A stretch of DNA of 64,000 nt, taken from positions 466,293-530,292 of the forward strand of contig JBDKSB010000012.1 of the NCBI GenBank assembly GCA_039683095.1, given 5' to 3'. Position numbers and translations under genes: made by a program. The notes under the pieces were generated by a model, which saw only the letters and a list, made by a program, of their open reading frames with translations, made no database searches and was not told where the DNA came from. This DNA is from Acidobacteriota bacterium. GTDB lineage: Bacteria > Acidobacteriota > Aminicenantia > Aminicenantales > Saccharicenantaceae. This document shows positions 24,090-31,728 of this stretch, piece by piece. Within the stretch, counting starts at the first letter, position 1. The number at the start of each line of letters is the position of its first letter.

Positions 24090-26006
24090 CTACCCTTCGA
24101 TGAGCGGGCGGTTCTTCGGGTGGGTGATCCGGAATTTCAGGGTGATCTCCTTCTTCTCCTGGGGCCCGAGCGTGACCGGCCAGGCCAGGATGCCGGTCCG
24201 GGCCTCGTCCTCGTCGAGGACCGTCTTCACCGGCTCGGGGACGGCCTGGAGGATGTCGATGGTCACGTCCTTGCTCGTCGTCACGGGCACCTGGTCCTTG
24301 ACCAGCAAGGCCCGGGGCGCGCGCGTCAGGTTCTCCAGCGTGATGGCGATCTCGTAGGTCAGCTGGACCTTCTTGCCGACGAGCCCCGTCTCGGTCCGCG
24401 TCTTGCTCACCTGCCGCCAACGGACCTTGACGCCGGGCACGTCGCCGACGGCCAGGGCGAAGCGGTCGTTGGGGGCGACGAACGGCACCTCGGCCGTGGA
24501 GATGTAATCGTTGTCGTAGAACAGGCTCGCCCGTCCGGGCAGGAGGAGGAATTCCGCGGCGTTGGTGATCCGGGCATTCAGGGAGACCGTCTCGGCCAGC
24601 TTGGGTACCGTCAGGAACTCCTTCTCCACGGGCAGGGTCTCCACGGCGATGGTCACCTTCTTCTTCTCCCGGGAGCTCGGAACGTTTTGCCGTTGCTTGA
24701 TCTCGAAGACCGTGGCCATGGTCCGGTCGGCCGCTTCGGCCGTCTCGATCGCCGCCTCCTCCTCGGGCACCGGAGCCTCCTCGGCGGCGACGAGATCATT
24801 GTAGCTGACCTTGGCGGCCACGGAGATCTGCTCCTCGAGCGCGGCCAGCGGGAGGGCAAGATCGAGGCTGGCGCGACGGCCGGGCCGGACCTCGATGCCG
24901 TCGCGCAGGACCGAGTTGAAGCCCTGGAGCTCCGCCCGGAGGTTGTAGGTCCCCGGCTTGAGATTGACGAAGAGGACTCGGCCGCGCGCGTCGCTTGTCA
25001 GGCTCCTGCGGAAAGCTCCGCCAGTCACGGTCACGGTCGCGCCGGAGAGCGGCGTGCCCTCCGGATCGGCGACGAAACAGGAGATGGCCCCCGTCTCGCC
25101 GCTCTCGGTATCGACCCGCCAGGCCTCCAGCCGCTGCGGCCGGCTCTGAAGAGCCGGCTCGGCCGTGGACAGGAAGAGCTGGACGCTGTTCCAGTCCTCT
25201 CCCGTCGCCTGCGTGACCAGGGCCTGGTAGGTCAGCGTCGCTTCGTCCTTCTGAGAGTCTATCCTGAGATCGTAGGACGGTGACCAGGTGACGCCCGGAA
25301 CGACATAGGAAAGCGAGAGTTTCTCCGAACCGGCCCTGGTCACTTCGACGTCGACGAGGACGGCCTTCCGCTGCCGGACGAGCAGGCTGGCCTGCTGGTC
25401 GAGGTCGTGCTGGGCCGCATCCCGTTTCATCTCCAGCGCGTCTTTTTCGGCGTTCAGCCGGCGCGTCTGCTCCAGGATCTTCGGCAGCTGGACGTCGATA
25501 AAATCCAGCCGCCGCTGCCATTCGGTCGTGTTCCCGGCCTGGCCGGCGGCGGCTGCGGACTTGTCGTCGCCGGGCTTCAGGACGCTCACGGCCTTGACGA
25601 GATCGGCCTCTTTGGCCAGGACGTCCAGGCGGTCGGCGATCTCAAGCAGCTGGGCCGCCAGGTCGTCCCTTTTCTTCTTCAGGTCCTTGAGCGCGGCCTG
25701 GGAGCTCTCCGAACCGAGCGCCTGCTGGATCCGGATGTCGAGGATCCGGGCCCCGGCCGTGCCGCGGCCGGACACACGGACCGATTCCTCCAGCAACTGG
25801 GCCGGGAGGTCCCGGAACTCCCAGGTATGGGGGCCGGGAACGACGTCCCCGGTCATGGTGCGGGTTATCATGCACCTGTTCTGATAGATCGTCACGGACT
25901 CGATCGTCGAGGCGCCGGAAACGTCCGCGGCCGCCTGTCCGGCTCCGGACGCCGCCGGGGCCGCCAACGCCAGGCCCAAGCCCACGATCAGCAGGGTCTT
26001 TTTCAT
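24090..26006 (-). CDS. Secreted DUF4139 (MuiA-like) protein with an inserted carboxypeptidase-regulatory-like domain
   Basis: This 638-residue exported protein has a signal peptide (residues 1-22). The N-terminal part matches the DUF4140 entry domain (IESVTIYQNRCMITRTM), followed by coiled coil (~105-215, repeated LKDLKKKRDDLAAQL-type heptads). The DUF4139 beta region follows (LSYVVPGVTWSPSYDLRI; YQALVTQATGEDWNSVQLFLSTA). A separate beta-sandwich domain is inserted at ~310-380, with the carboxypeptidase regulatory pattern CFVADPEGTPLSGATVTVTGG and GTYNLRAELQGF. The DUF4139 body resumes after it. MuiA-type proteins affect mucoidy in some bacteria, but their molecular role is unclear. It is co-transcribed with a serpin. 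Confidence 0.8.
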   Translation of the reverse strand: MKKTLLIVGLGLALAAPAASGAGQAAADVSGASTIESVTIYQNRCMITRTMTGDVVPGPHTWEFRDLPAQLLEESVRVSGRGTAGARILDIRIQQALGSESSQAALKDLKKKRDDLAAQLLEIADRLDVLAKEADLVKAVSVLKPGDDKSAAAAGQAGNTTEWQRRLDFIDVQLPKILEQTRRLNAEKDALEMKRDAAQHDLDQQASLLVRQRKAVLVDVEVTRAGSEKLSLSYVVPGVTWSPSYDLRIDSQKDEATLTYQALVTQATGEDWNSVQLFLSTAEPALQSRPQRLEAWRVDTESGETGAISCFVADPEGTPLSGATVTVTGGAFRRSLTSDARGRVLFVNLKPGTYNLRAELQGFNSVLRDGIEVRPGRRASLDLALPLAALEEQISVAAKVSYNDLVAAEEAPVPEEEAAIETAEAADRTMATVFEIKQRQNVPSSREKKKVTIAVETLPVEKEFLTVPKLAETVSLNARITNAAEFLLLPGRASLFYDNDYISTAEVPFVAPNDRFALAVGDVPGVKVRWRQVSKTRTETGLVGKKVQLTYEIAITLENLTRAPRALLVKDQVPVTTSKDVTIDILQAVPEPVKTVLDEDEARTGILAWPVTLGPQEKKEITLKFRITHPKNRPLIEG

Positions 26007-26047
26007 GTGCGCTCCTTCCCTCCAGACGATGCCGCCCGCATGGCTCC

Positions 26048-26077
26048 ATTATAGAAAGCGGCGGTCCCGTATGGCAA
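26048..26077 (-). promoter_or_regulatory. Sigma-70-like promoter of the DUF4139-serpin operon
   Basis: On the minus strand TTGCCA (26072-26077) and TATAAT (26048-26053) are 18 bases apart. The start codon at 26006 is preceded by GGAGGGAAGGAG. Confidence 0.65.
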
Positions 26078-26113
26078 GCGAAGTCCCGCCGGGCGCCTGG
26101 ACCTTGAGGTTCC

Positions 26114-26142
26114 TTGACAGTCCGCGGAGGGGGGACTATCAT
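26114..26142 (+). promoter_or_regulatory. Sigma-70-like promoter of secreted protein gene 26174
   Basis: TTGACA (26114-26119) and TATCAT (26137-26142) are separated by 17 bases. CAGGAG (26161-26166) is the ribosome site for the ATG at 26174. Confidence 0.75.
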
Positions 26143-26173
26143 CGCCGCGGTCTCAAGAGCCAGGAGATATCAT

Positions 26174-27289
26174 ATGCTCAAGAAATATCGGGGCCGTCCC
26201 GGTCTGGCGCTGCTCGGATGCCTGACCCTGGCTGCCGTATGCAACGTGGCATCCGGTCGGCCGGCGTCGCAAGCCCCGCGCCTGCAGCCTCTGGCCGTCT
26301 CCGACGGGTCCTACACCGTCGGCATCCCGGAGGGCTGGAACCCGACATTCACGAAGTCCCAGGGCTGGCGCTCGCCCTCCGAGCTCGGGATCGCCGCGCC
26401 CGGGGAAAAGTGGCCGTCCTATGTCACCATCGCCGTCCTCCATTACGGCGAAGCCCAGATGACGCCGGAGAAGTATGTCTTCGACGTGCGGGGACGGTCC
26501 GGCGACGGCGCCGGGGAGATCACCGTGTCCGGGCGGACGGCGCGGGTCTTCGACGAGAAGATCGAGCGCCGGCCGCTCGCCGGGCTGAGCGAAGAGATCG
26601 TCCCGAGCCTCGTCCGTCATGTCGTCGTACCGGGCGGCCGCGGCTTCTTCGTCCTCAAGTTCGACACGCCCGAGAAGGCCGCCGCGAAATACCGGCCGGT
26701 CTTCGAGGCCGTGGTCGCCTCCTTCAGCCCGGCCGACAAGGGCCAGCCGATCCCTTCGGACCCGATCCCGGCCGGGGAGTACGAGGTCTACGCGGCCCTC
26801 TTCCGGGCCAGGGCGCCGGGCGGACTGAACTCGCCCCAATTCTTCGAGGCCGTCCCGGCCGGCCGTCTCGTCCACGGGACGACGATCGCCCTCGAGAAGC
26901 CTGATGAACCGGTCTGGCCGGTGGAGGGGTTCGGTCCCGCCGACGCGGCCCTGGTCGAGGACTACCGGACGAAGAACGCCAAGGCCTGGGCGCTCATGGA
27001 CCGGATCATGGTCAAGGACCTCGAGGTCATCTCGCCCGAGGAGTTCGAGTCGCGCATGTCGGCGTCCCTGGAGGGGCCGGACCAGAGGAGGGAGGCTCTC
27101 ATCGCCCTGCGGGGCGGGATCGTGTCCCTGAGCCGGGTCGGGTTCGACCGGACTGGGGCCCTGGCCCTGCTCAGCGCCGCCCACACCTCGCCCGGCGCCA
27201 TGCGGGCGCAATACCTCATCCTCATGAAAAAAATCGCCTCGGGCTGGACGCTGGACAAGGTCGTCATGGAGGACCTGCTCTATCATTGA
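26174..27289 (+). CDS. Secreted protein of unknown function (371 aa)
   Basis: The signal peptide (residues ~1-27: basic start, hydrophobic LALLGCLTLAAVCNVASG) is followed by a domain of about 180 residues starting with DGSYTVGIPEGWNPTF. This pattern (a beta-strand fold with YTVGIPEGW) resembles the PsbP/Mog1-like 'lipid-A-like' fold seen in many secreted bacterial proteins. The C-terminal ~170 residues are rich in acidic helices and not recognised. The start at 26174 was chosen over in-frame upstream codons because it follows the promoter and ribosome site. The next gene has a similar N-terminal domain. Confidence 0.7.
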   Translation: MLKKYRGRPGLALLGCLTLAAVCNVASGRPASQAPRLQPLAVSDGSYTVGIPEGWNPTFTKSQGWRSPSELGIAAPGEKWPSYVTIAVLHYGEAQMTPEKYVFDVRGRSGDGAGEITVSGRTARVFDEKIERRPLAGLSEEIVPSLVRHVVVPGGRGFFVLKFDTPEKAAAKYRPVFEAVVASFSPADKGQPIPSDPIPAGEYEVYAALFRARAPGGLNSPQFFEAVPAGRLVHGTTIALEKPDEPVWPVEGFGPADAALVEDYRTKNAKAWALMDRIMVKDLEVISPEEFESRMSASLEGPDQRREALIALRGGIVSLSRVGFDRTGALALLSAAHTSPGAMRAQYLILMKKIASGWTLDKVVMEDLLYH

Positions 27290-27362
27290 TGATCGACGCG
27301 CCGCCCGGCCGGAAGGAGCCGCCGGCTCCCGCGGCCCGGGACGCGGATCCAAGGAGAATGTC

Positions 27363-27968
27363 GTGAGAGAACGAACGCTCGGTCGCGCGGCGGGACTCGC
27401 CGCGGTCATCCTGCTCCTGGCCGCTGCCCTGGCCCGGGCCGTCGCGCCGGCCTCCGGCCAGGCGATCGAATACAAGCCCTACCTGATGGACCACGATTAC
27501 TTCTCGTGCCAGGTGCCGGCGGACTGGGACCTCGAGCGGAACGCCGAGGAGGACGAGGAGTACCGGATCTTCGAGTTCTACGTCCACGCGCCCGCGCCCC
27601 GGACAAGCATCAACGTGCGCTATCTTCTCAAGGACAACGAGGACTTCGCCGGCTATCAAAACTTCCTCGACCGCAACTCCAGGAACGTCCTGGGCGAGAC
27701 GAAAAACAGCCGGGAGAACTACGGCCCGGTCGAGAAGGTCACTCTGGCCGGCCTCCCCGCCTTCCGGCTGCGCCGCGACCGGATGGTCTTCCTCCACCCG
27801 GAATCGAAGTCCGACGAGAGCGCCAGCCTCAAGGAATTGCTCTACGTCGTGCCGATCAAGGACGGATCGTTCTACGTCCTCGAATATTCGGCCGACGCGT
27901 CCGCTTACGAGACGTATCTCCCCGTCTTCGAGCACGTGGCGGCCAGCCTGAAGCCGGGGCAAAAATAG
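27363..27968 (+). CDS. Secreted protein of unknown function (201 aa)
   Basis: The gene uses a GTG start (27363) with AAGGAG upstream. The signal peptide covers residues ~1-34. The mature part, HDYFSCQVPADWDLERN...IFEFYV and the end HVAASLKPGQK, has the same PsbP-like pattern as the N-terminal domain of the protein at 26174, so the two may be distant paralogs. The gene converges on the CXXX-repeat peptide cluster, ending 24 bases before that cluster's last gene. No function can be assigned. Confidence 0.7.
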   Translation: MRERTLGRAAGLAAVILLLAAALARAVAPASGQAIEYKPYLMDHDYFSCQVPADWDLERNAEEDEEYRIFEFYVHAPAPRTSINVRYLLKDNEDFAGYQNFLDRNSRNVLGETKNSRENYGPVEKVTLAGLPAFRLRRDRMVFLHPESKSDESASLKELLYVVPIKDGSFYVLEYSADASAYETYLPVFEHVAASLKPGQK

Positions 27969-27992
27969 GAGAGAGGGCGCGCCGGACCGGGC

Positions 27993-28280
27993 CTAGCTGC
28001 TCTTCTTCAGGAAGATCTCGCAGGTCTCGAAATCGATCTCCCAATGGGCGCCGGCCTCGCCCTTCCACTTGTACCGCCGGCTCGTCTCGTCCCACCACCT
28101 CTGGAACCTCGTCGCCGTCTCGCCCATGTCCTGGACGAGACGGTCGTAGAGCGGGTGCTCCGGGCTCTGGACGCTCTTGAAGAGCTCCGCGAGGCCGTTC
28201 TTGCGCTCGAACAGGCGCTTGATCTCGTCCCGCTCCGCCTCGGTGACCTTGCCAACGGGCCGGCCTTTCGGGTTCTTCAT
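27993..28280 (-). CDS. CXXX-repeat peptide modification system protein (small associated protein)
   Basis: This 95-residue protein looks like the small protein family named 'CXXX repeat peptide modification system protein'. Visible blocks are VGKVTEAERDEIKRLFERK, LYDRLVQDMGETATRFQRWW and HWEIDFETCEIFLKK. It is mostly helical and has no export signal. The ATG at 28280 follows the maturase stop by 16 bases, and upstream in-frame codons lie inside the maturase gene. As the last gene of the cluster it may bind the precursor or bridge the two maturases; that is inference. The match is from memory of the family and needs an HMM search. Confidence 0.72.
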   Translation of the reverse strand: MKNPKGRPVGKVTEAERDEIKRLFERKNGLAELFKSVQSPEHPLYDRLVQDMGETATRFQRWWDETSRRYKWKGEAGAHWEIDFETCEIFLKKSS

Positions 28281-28296
28281 CGGGACTCCCTCCTCG

Positions 28297-29289
28297 TCAG
28301 AGCTTCTTGAAATCGGCGATGGACATCTTCTTTTCCACGGCGACGTCGAACGGATCCTGGTAGGCGATCTCCGGGATGTCGGCCAGGCCCTCCCCGGAGC
28401 CGGACTCCCGGAGCCGGCCGAGATAGAGCCGGGAGGCCTCCCGTTCGACGTGGGCCAGCCGGCACTGCTCGGCCGAGGGCGTGTTGAGCTCAAGGGTCAG
28501 GGCCCGGTTCAGGAAAACGCACCGCTTGCACTGATAGGCGTCGCAGATCCGGCAGATCGGGGCGCACTTGAGCTCGAGGAGGCGGCGGTTGCCGATGCCG
28601 ATCTCGCCGCGGATCTCGCCCAGGCTTTCGTGCGGATCGGCGTAATAGAAGGCCGGGCAGAGATAGAGCCGGCCGTTCGGCCCCACGGTCAGGTGGGCCA
28701 GGCCGGCCTCGCAGTTGTTCATCCGGCCAAGCGCCAGCCGGTCGGTCAGGACGTTCAGCTCCGGCGGGTCCGGCCGGGCCGCGAGCTTCAGGACCTCGGG
28801 CAGGATCTTCTCGAGCTGGCGCCGGTATTCGGCGTATTCGGCCTCGCCGCAGCCGGCGACGTCGGCCAGGACCACGTTGATCCGCTTGGCCCGGGGCAGG
28901 AGCCGCTTGAGGGCCGCGGCCAGGAGCGGCAGGTCGGCCCGCCGCAGCCGGAGGATGAAGTTCTCGCCGCGGAGGCCGGCCAGATCGGCGGCGCCGGGGA
29001 TCTCGGAGGACTCGACGACCAGGATGGCCCCCGGATGGCCCGACCGGGCCGCGAAAGGCACGATCTTGACGTGATCGACGCTCTCGACGAGCTTGTCGTA
29101 GGCCCGCCCCAGCCTGCGGCCGGGATAGAGGAAGTTGACCTTGAGGTTGTTCTTCAGGGCGAAGAGGACGGCCGCCTCGAGCCGGTCCAGGGGGATCATG
29201 TCCGCGCCGCCCCGCCGGCGGCCGCCTGCTTCGTAGTGGCAGAACGAGGTCGCGTCCCGGGCCAGGACGACCAGGAGGTACTTCAGCAT
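28297..29289 (-). CDS. CXXX repeat peptide maturase (SPASM-like Cys cluster, no CX3CX2C motif)
   Basis: This 330-residue cytoplasmic protein starts MLKYLLVVLARDATSFCHYE, as in the family named 'CXXX repeat peptide maturase'. The N-terminal half has a radical-SAM-like alpha/beta pattern (ALKNNLKVNFLYPG, HVKIVPFAA) but no CX3CX2C cluster for the catalytic iron-sulfur centre. The C-terminal part has SPASM-like cysteines: NNCEAG, LYLCPAFYY, CAPICRICDAYQCKRC. It may thus bind auxiliary clusters but not cleave SAM itself. The ATG at 29289 overlaps the radical SAM gene by seven bases; the longer open frame is spurious. It probably works together with the radical SAM enzyme on the Cys-repeat precursors. 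Confidence 0.75.
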   Translation of the reverse strand: MLKYLLVVLARDATSFCHYEAGGRRRGGADMIPLDRLEAAVLFALKNNLKVNFLYPGRRLGRAYDKLVESVDHVKIVPFAARSGHPGAILVVESSEIPGAADLAGLRGENFILRLRRADLPLLAAALKRLLPRAKRINVVLADVAGCGEAEYAEYRRQLEKILPEVLKLAARPDPPELNVLTDRLALGRMNNCEAGLAHLTVGPNGRLYLCPAFYYADPHESLGEIRGEIGIGNRRLLELKCAPICRICDAYQCKRCVFLNRALTLELNTPSAEQCRLAHVEREASRLYLGRLRESGSGEGLADIPEIAYQDPFDVAVEKKMSIADFKKL

Positions 29290-30491
29290 GGGCCCGCCCC
29301 CTCGCCGCCCCGGGGCTCGGCCCGCAGGTCCCGGCCGAGCTTGCGGCCGAGCCTGTTCCAGAAATAGTTGTTGGCCCGGACCCGGGCCTTGTGCATCCTG
29401 CAGATGGCGACCGACCTCTGGAAGATCGTCCGAGTGTCGGCGAAGTCGTAGTTGGCGCCCTGGCACCAGGCGCACCCGGTGGCGACGCCGCAGTCGAGGC
29501 ACTCCTCCGGGCTCTGGCTGACCATGTCCAGGGTCAGGAAGGGCCTGAGCCTGTTGCGGTCGAGGCCGTCGAGGCAATTGCCGATCGTCAGGGCCGGGCG
29601 CTTCTGGAGCGAGAAGCCGAGGAAGCGGACGCAGGGATAGAAGTTCCCCCGGTGATCGACGGCCAGCATGCGGCCGGCCCCGCACCAGTTGTTGTTGTCG
29701 ACGTACGGGGCGCCGATGGTCTTGGAGAAGAAAGAGCAGGACCGGGTCTCGTAGAGCCGGCGGTCGATCGTCTCGTCGGCCAGGGCCATAAGCTGCGCTT
29801 CGAAGCGCTCGTCGTCGCCGGGCTTCCAGACGTCCTCGAAGACGACGTTGATATTGACCTCCTTGATGCCCAAGCCCCAGAGGTGCAGGACGCTCTCCTT
29901 GATGCGGGGGATGTCGTCGCTCGAGACGGTGACCTTGGTCGAGGACTTGGGGAACTGCTCCAGCCAGCGGGGGATGTTCCGGGCGACGTCGTCGTAGGAG
30001 CCCCGGCCGTCGGGATAGACCCGCTGGAGATCGTGCTTGGCCCGCGTGCCGTCGACGGTGATCTGGACGCTCAGGTGGGACGAGTTCTTGGCGATGTAGC
30101 GCTGGACCCGCGCGTCGTTGTAGAGGAGGCCGTTGGTCGAGAAGCTGAACCGGTAGCGCTCGAACCAGGGGTGATCGAGCTCGTAGGCCCGGACCTTGAA
30201 ATAATCGCAGATGCGGTCGATGAGCTCGACCTCGAGGAAGGGCTCGCCGCCGATGAAGTCCCAGACGACGGAGGGTTCGGTGACGAGGTCCCGGGCCCCG
30301 AGCAGGTAGTCGATGGCCCGCCGGGCGACGTCGAACTTGAGCCGGCCGGCCTTGTTCTTGCCGACCATGTAGCAGTAGCGGCAGCGGAGCTGGCAGTCCT
30401 CGGTGACGACGAAGGTGACGTTCTTGGAGCGGCTGGCCTCCCAGGACCTGTCCGTCTCGATCTTGACCGGATCGTTCTTGACGCTGGACAC
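29283..30491 (-). CDS. Radical SAM/SPASM peptide maturase, CXXX-repeat target type
   Basis: This 402-residue enzyme has the SAM-cluster motif CQLRCRYCY (Cys33, 37, 40), GGEPF at 81-85 and a C-terminal SPASM region. The latter begins at WCGAGRMLAVDHRGNFYPC and ends with ECLDCGVATGCAWC and VAICRMHK. Such enzymes make thioether or other carbon cross-links on ribosomal peptides. The GTG start shares one base with the stop of the upstream precursor (TAGTG), indicating tight coupling. An ATG at 30527 in the same frame would overlap the precursor by 37 bases and is less likely. Neighbouring precursors with CXXX repeats point to the substrate. Confidence 0.87.
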   Translation of the reverse strand: MSSVKNDPVKIETDRSWEASRSKNVTFVVTEDCQLRCRYCYMVGKNKAGRLKFDVARRAIDYLLGARDLVTEPSVVWDFIGGEPFLEVELIDRICDYFKVRAYELDHPWFERYRFSFSTNGLLYNDARVQRYIAKNSSHLSVQITVDGTRAKHDLQRVYPDGRGSYDDVARNIPRWLEQFPKSSTKVTVSSDDIPRIKESVLHLWGLGIKEVNINVVFEDVWKPGDDERFEAQLMALADETIDRRLYETRSCSFFSKTIGAPYVDNNNWCGAGRMLAVDHRGNFYPCVRFLGFSLQKRPALTIGNCLDGLDRNRLRPFLTLDMVSQSPEECLDCGVATGCAWCQGANYDFADTRTIFQRSVAICRMHKARVRANNYFWNRLGRKLGRDLRAEPRGGEGAGPC

Positions 30492-30844
30492 TAGTACTGG
30501 TTCTGGCCTTTGCAGAAGCCCTCGCAATTATGGTTGCACGTCGTGGCGCAATCGTTCTTGCAGCCGCCGGAGCAATTGCTGTTGCAGCCCTTGGCGCAGG
30601 CGTTCTTGCAGCCGCCCGTGCAGTCGGCCTCGCAGGTGTCGGCGCAGACCCGGCGGCAGCTGCCGATGCAGGTCTGGCCGCAATCCTGGGGCGCCCGGGA
30701 AGCGCGCGGACCGGCGCCCTGGGCCGAAAGGCGGGAGGCCCGGCCCAGGCCGATGACGGCGATCGTCGGGAGCGCGGCGCCCGTCACGGTCCGCAGGAAC
30801 GCCCGGCGGCCGATCTTCTTGCCGTTCTTCGCGTCGTTCGCCAT
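30491..30844 (-). CDS. CXXX-repeat RiPP precursor A (15 Cys at exact four-residue spacing)
   Basis: This 117-residue precursor has a leader with a twin-arginine-like motif (GRRAFLR, residues 12-18) and a hydrophobic stretch AALPTIAVIGLG (23-34), then a spacer ending RASRAPQ. The core runs from Cys55 to Cys111: 15 cysteines, one every fourth residue, with Gly, Asn, Lys, Ala and Thr between, and a short tail KGQNQY. The ATG at 30844 follows the precursor B stop by five bases. The leader resembles that of precursor B, so both are probably handled by the same enzymes. The Tat-like signal suggests the modified peptide is exported folded. Confidence 0.85.
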   Translation of the reverse strand: MANDAKNGKKIGRRAFLRTVTGAALPTIAVIGLGRASRLSAQGAGPRASRAPQDCGQTCIGSCRRVCADTCEADCTGGCKNACAKGCNSNCSGGCKNDCATTCNHNCEGFCKGQNQY

Positions 30845-30849
30845 CGGGA

Positions 30850-31254
30850 TCACCAGGCCCCGCCGGAGCAGCCCTTCTCGCAGCTCCCCTTGCAGGTCCC
30901 TTCGCACGTGCCGTTGCAGCCGCCCTCGCAGGTGTACTTGCAGGAGCCCTCGCAGGTCAGGAAGCAGGCGTCCTTGCAGGTGCCCAGGCACTCGCCTTCG
31001 CAGCCGCGGCAGCCGTTCTCGCAGGTGACGATGCAGTCGTTCGGTCCCTTGGAGTAGCCTTTGTCGAAGTCCCCGGCTTTCGCGGCCGGCTTGGCCGCCA
31101 GGCGGCCCGGCCGTGTCAGGGCCAGGACGGCGATCGTCGGGATGGCCGCCTTGGCCACGGCGCCGACGAAATCGCGCCGCTTCATAGTCTTTTCCCCGGC
31201 GGACTGGGCGTCTGCTTCGGCCTTCGGAGAGGGGCGATCATTGCGCTTGGACAT
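30850..31254 (-). CDS. CXXX-repeat RiPP precursor B (15 Cys, one phase break)
   Basis: This 134-residue precursor has a leader with KRRDFVGAVAK (25-35) and AAIPTIAVLAL (36-46), matching precursor A. The core spans Cys74 to Cys129: 15 cysteines every four residues except between Cys82 and Cys85, where the spacing drops to three (CRGC). The residues between are mostly Glu/Lys-Gly-Thr/Ser. It ends SGGAW. The ATG at 31254 has GGAG upstream. A later ATG at 31185 (MKRRDF) would give a shorter leader equal in layout to A and is also possible. It is the first gene of the cluster. Confidence 0.85.
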   Translation of the reverse strand: MSKRNDRPSPKAEADAQSAGEKTMKRRDFVGAVAKAAIPTIAVLALTRPGRLAAKPAAKAGDFDKGYSKGPNDCIVTCENGCRGCEGECLGTCKDACFLTCEGSCKYTCEGGCNGTCEGTCKGSCEKGCSGGAW

Positions 31255-31300
31255 GCTTGGCGTACTCCTTCGCTCAACCGGAATTCATGACTCCGTGACC

Positions 31301-31346
31301 ATCTTGGCGCGGACCGGGCGGCCGGTCAATCACCCCCAGGGGTGAT
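31301..31346 (-). promoter_or_regulatory. Weak promoter and overlapping palindromic operator of the CXXX cluster
   Basis: The minus strand has TTGACC (31324-31329), a 17-base gap and CAAGAT (31301-31306), a weak -10. A perfect palindrome ATCACCCCCAGGGGTGAT (31329-31346) touches the -35 box, where a bound repressor or activator could act. No regulator gene is adjacent, so the factor is unknown. Confidence 0.4.
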
Positions 31347-31456
31347 ATGAAAGGGTGACGGGCGAAGAGCCCGTCGCGCGTTCTTCTCGTCATCGGTCGC
31401 GAATCGTGCTATATTCAATGAAAAATTCGGCCGAAAGTCAAGCCAGGAGGGTCCAA

Positions 31457-31717
31457 ATGAGCGACGCGCCGCAGGTCAAGACAGCCCGGAAAACCCCGTT
31501 CCATTCGATCGTCTGGCTGGTGGTCGCCGTTCTTTTAATGATCGCCGGGTTCGGCGTGCTGAGCCTGGGAGCCGGCGAAGACCTCTCGGGCGGCCAGAAG
31601 GCCCTCAAGATCGTCTTCGGGATCGTCTGGTTCACGTTCTGCGTCGGCATGATGATCTATAACGTCCTGAACTACGGCGCCCGCAAGCGGGCGAAGCGGG
31701 AAACCAAGGTCGGATAG
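31457..31717 (+). CDS. Small two-helix membrane protein (86 aa), unknown
   Basis: The ATG at 31457 has a strong ribosome site (AGGAGGGTCCAA), so it is preferred over an upstream ATG at 31355. Two hydrophobic helices (SIVWLVVAVLLMIAGFGVL and ALKIVFGIVWFTFCVGMM) flank a short Gly/Glu loop, with a basic C-terminal tail (RKRAKRETK). It stands divergent from the CXXX cluster with about 200 bases between. No family assigned. It could be an ordinary membrane protein unrelated to the cluster. Confidence 0.6.
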   Translation: MSDAPQVKTARKTPFHSIVWLVVAVLLMIAGFGVLSLGAGEDLSGGQKALKIVFGIVWFTFCVGMMIYNVLNYGARKRAKRETKVG

Positions 31718-31728
31718 GCAGGTCTCGA

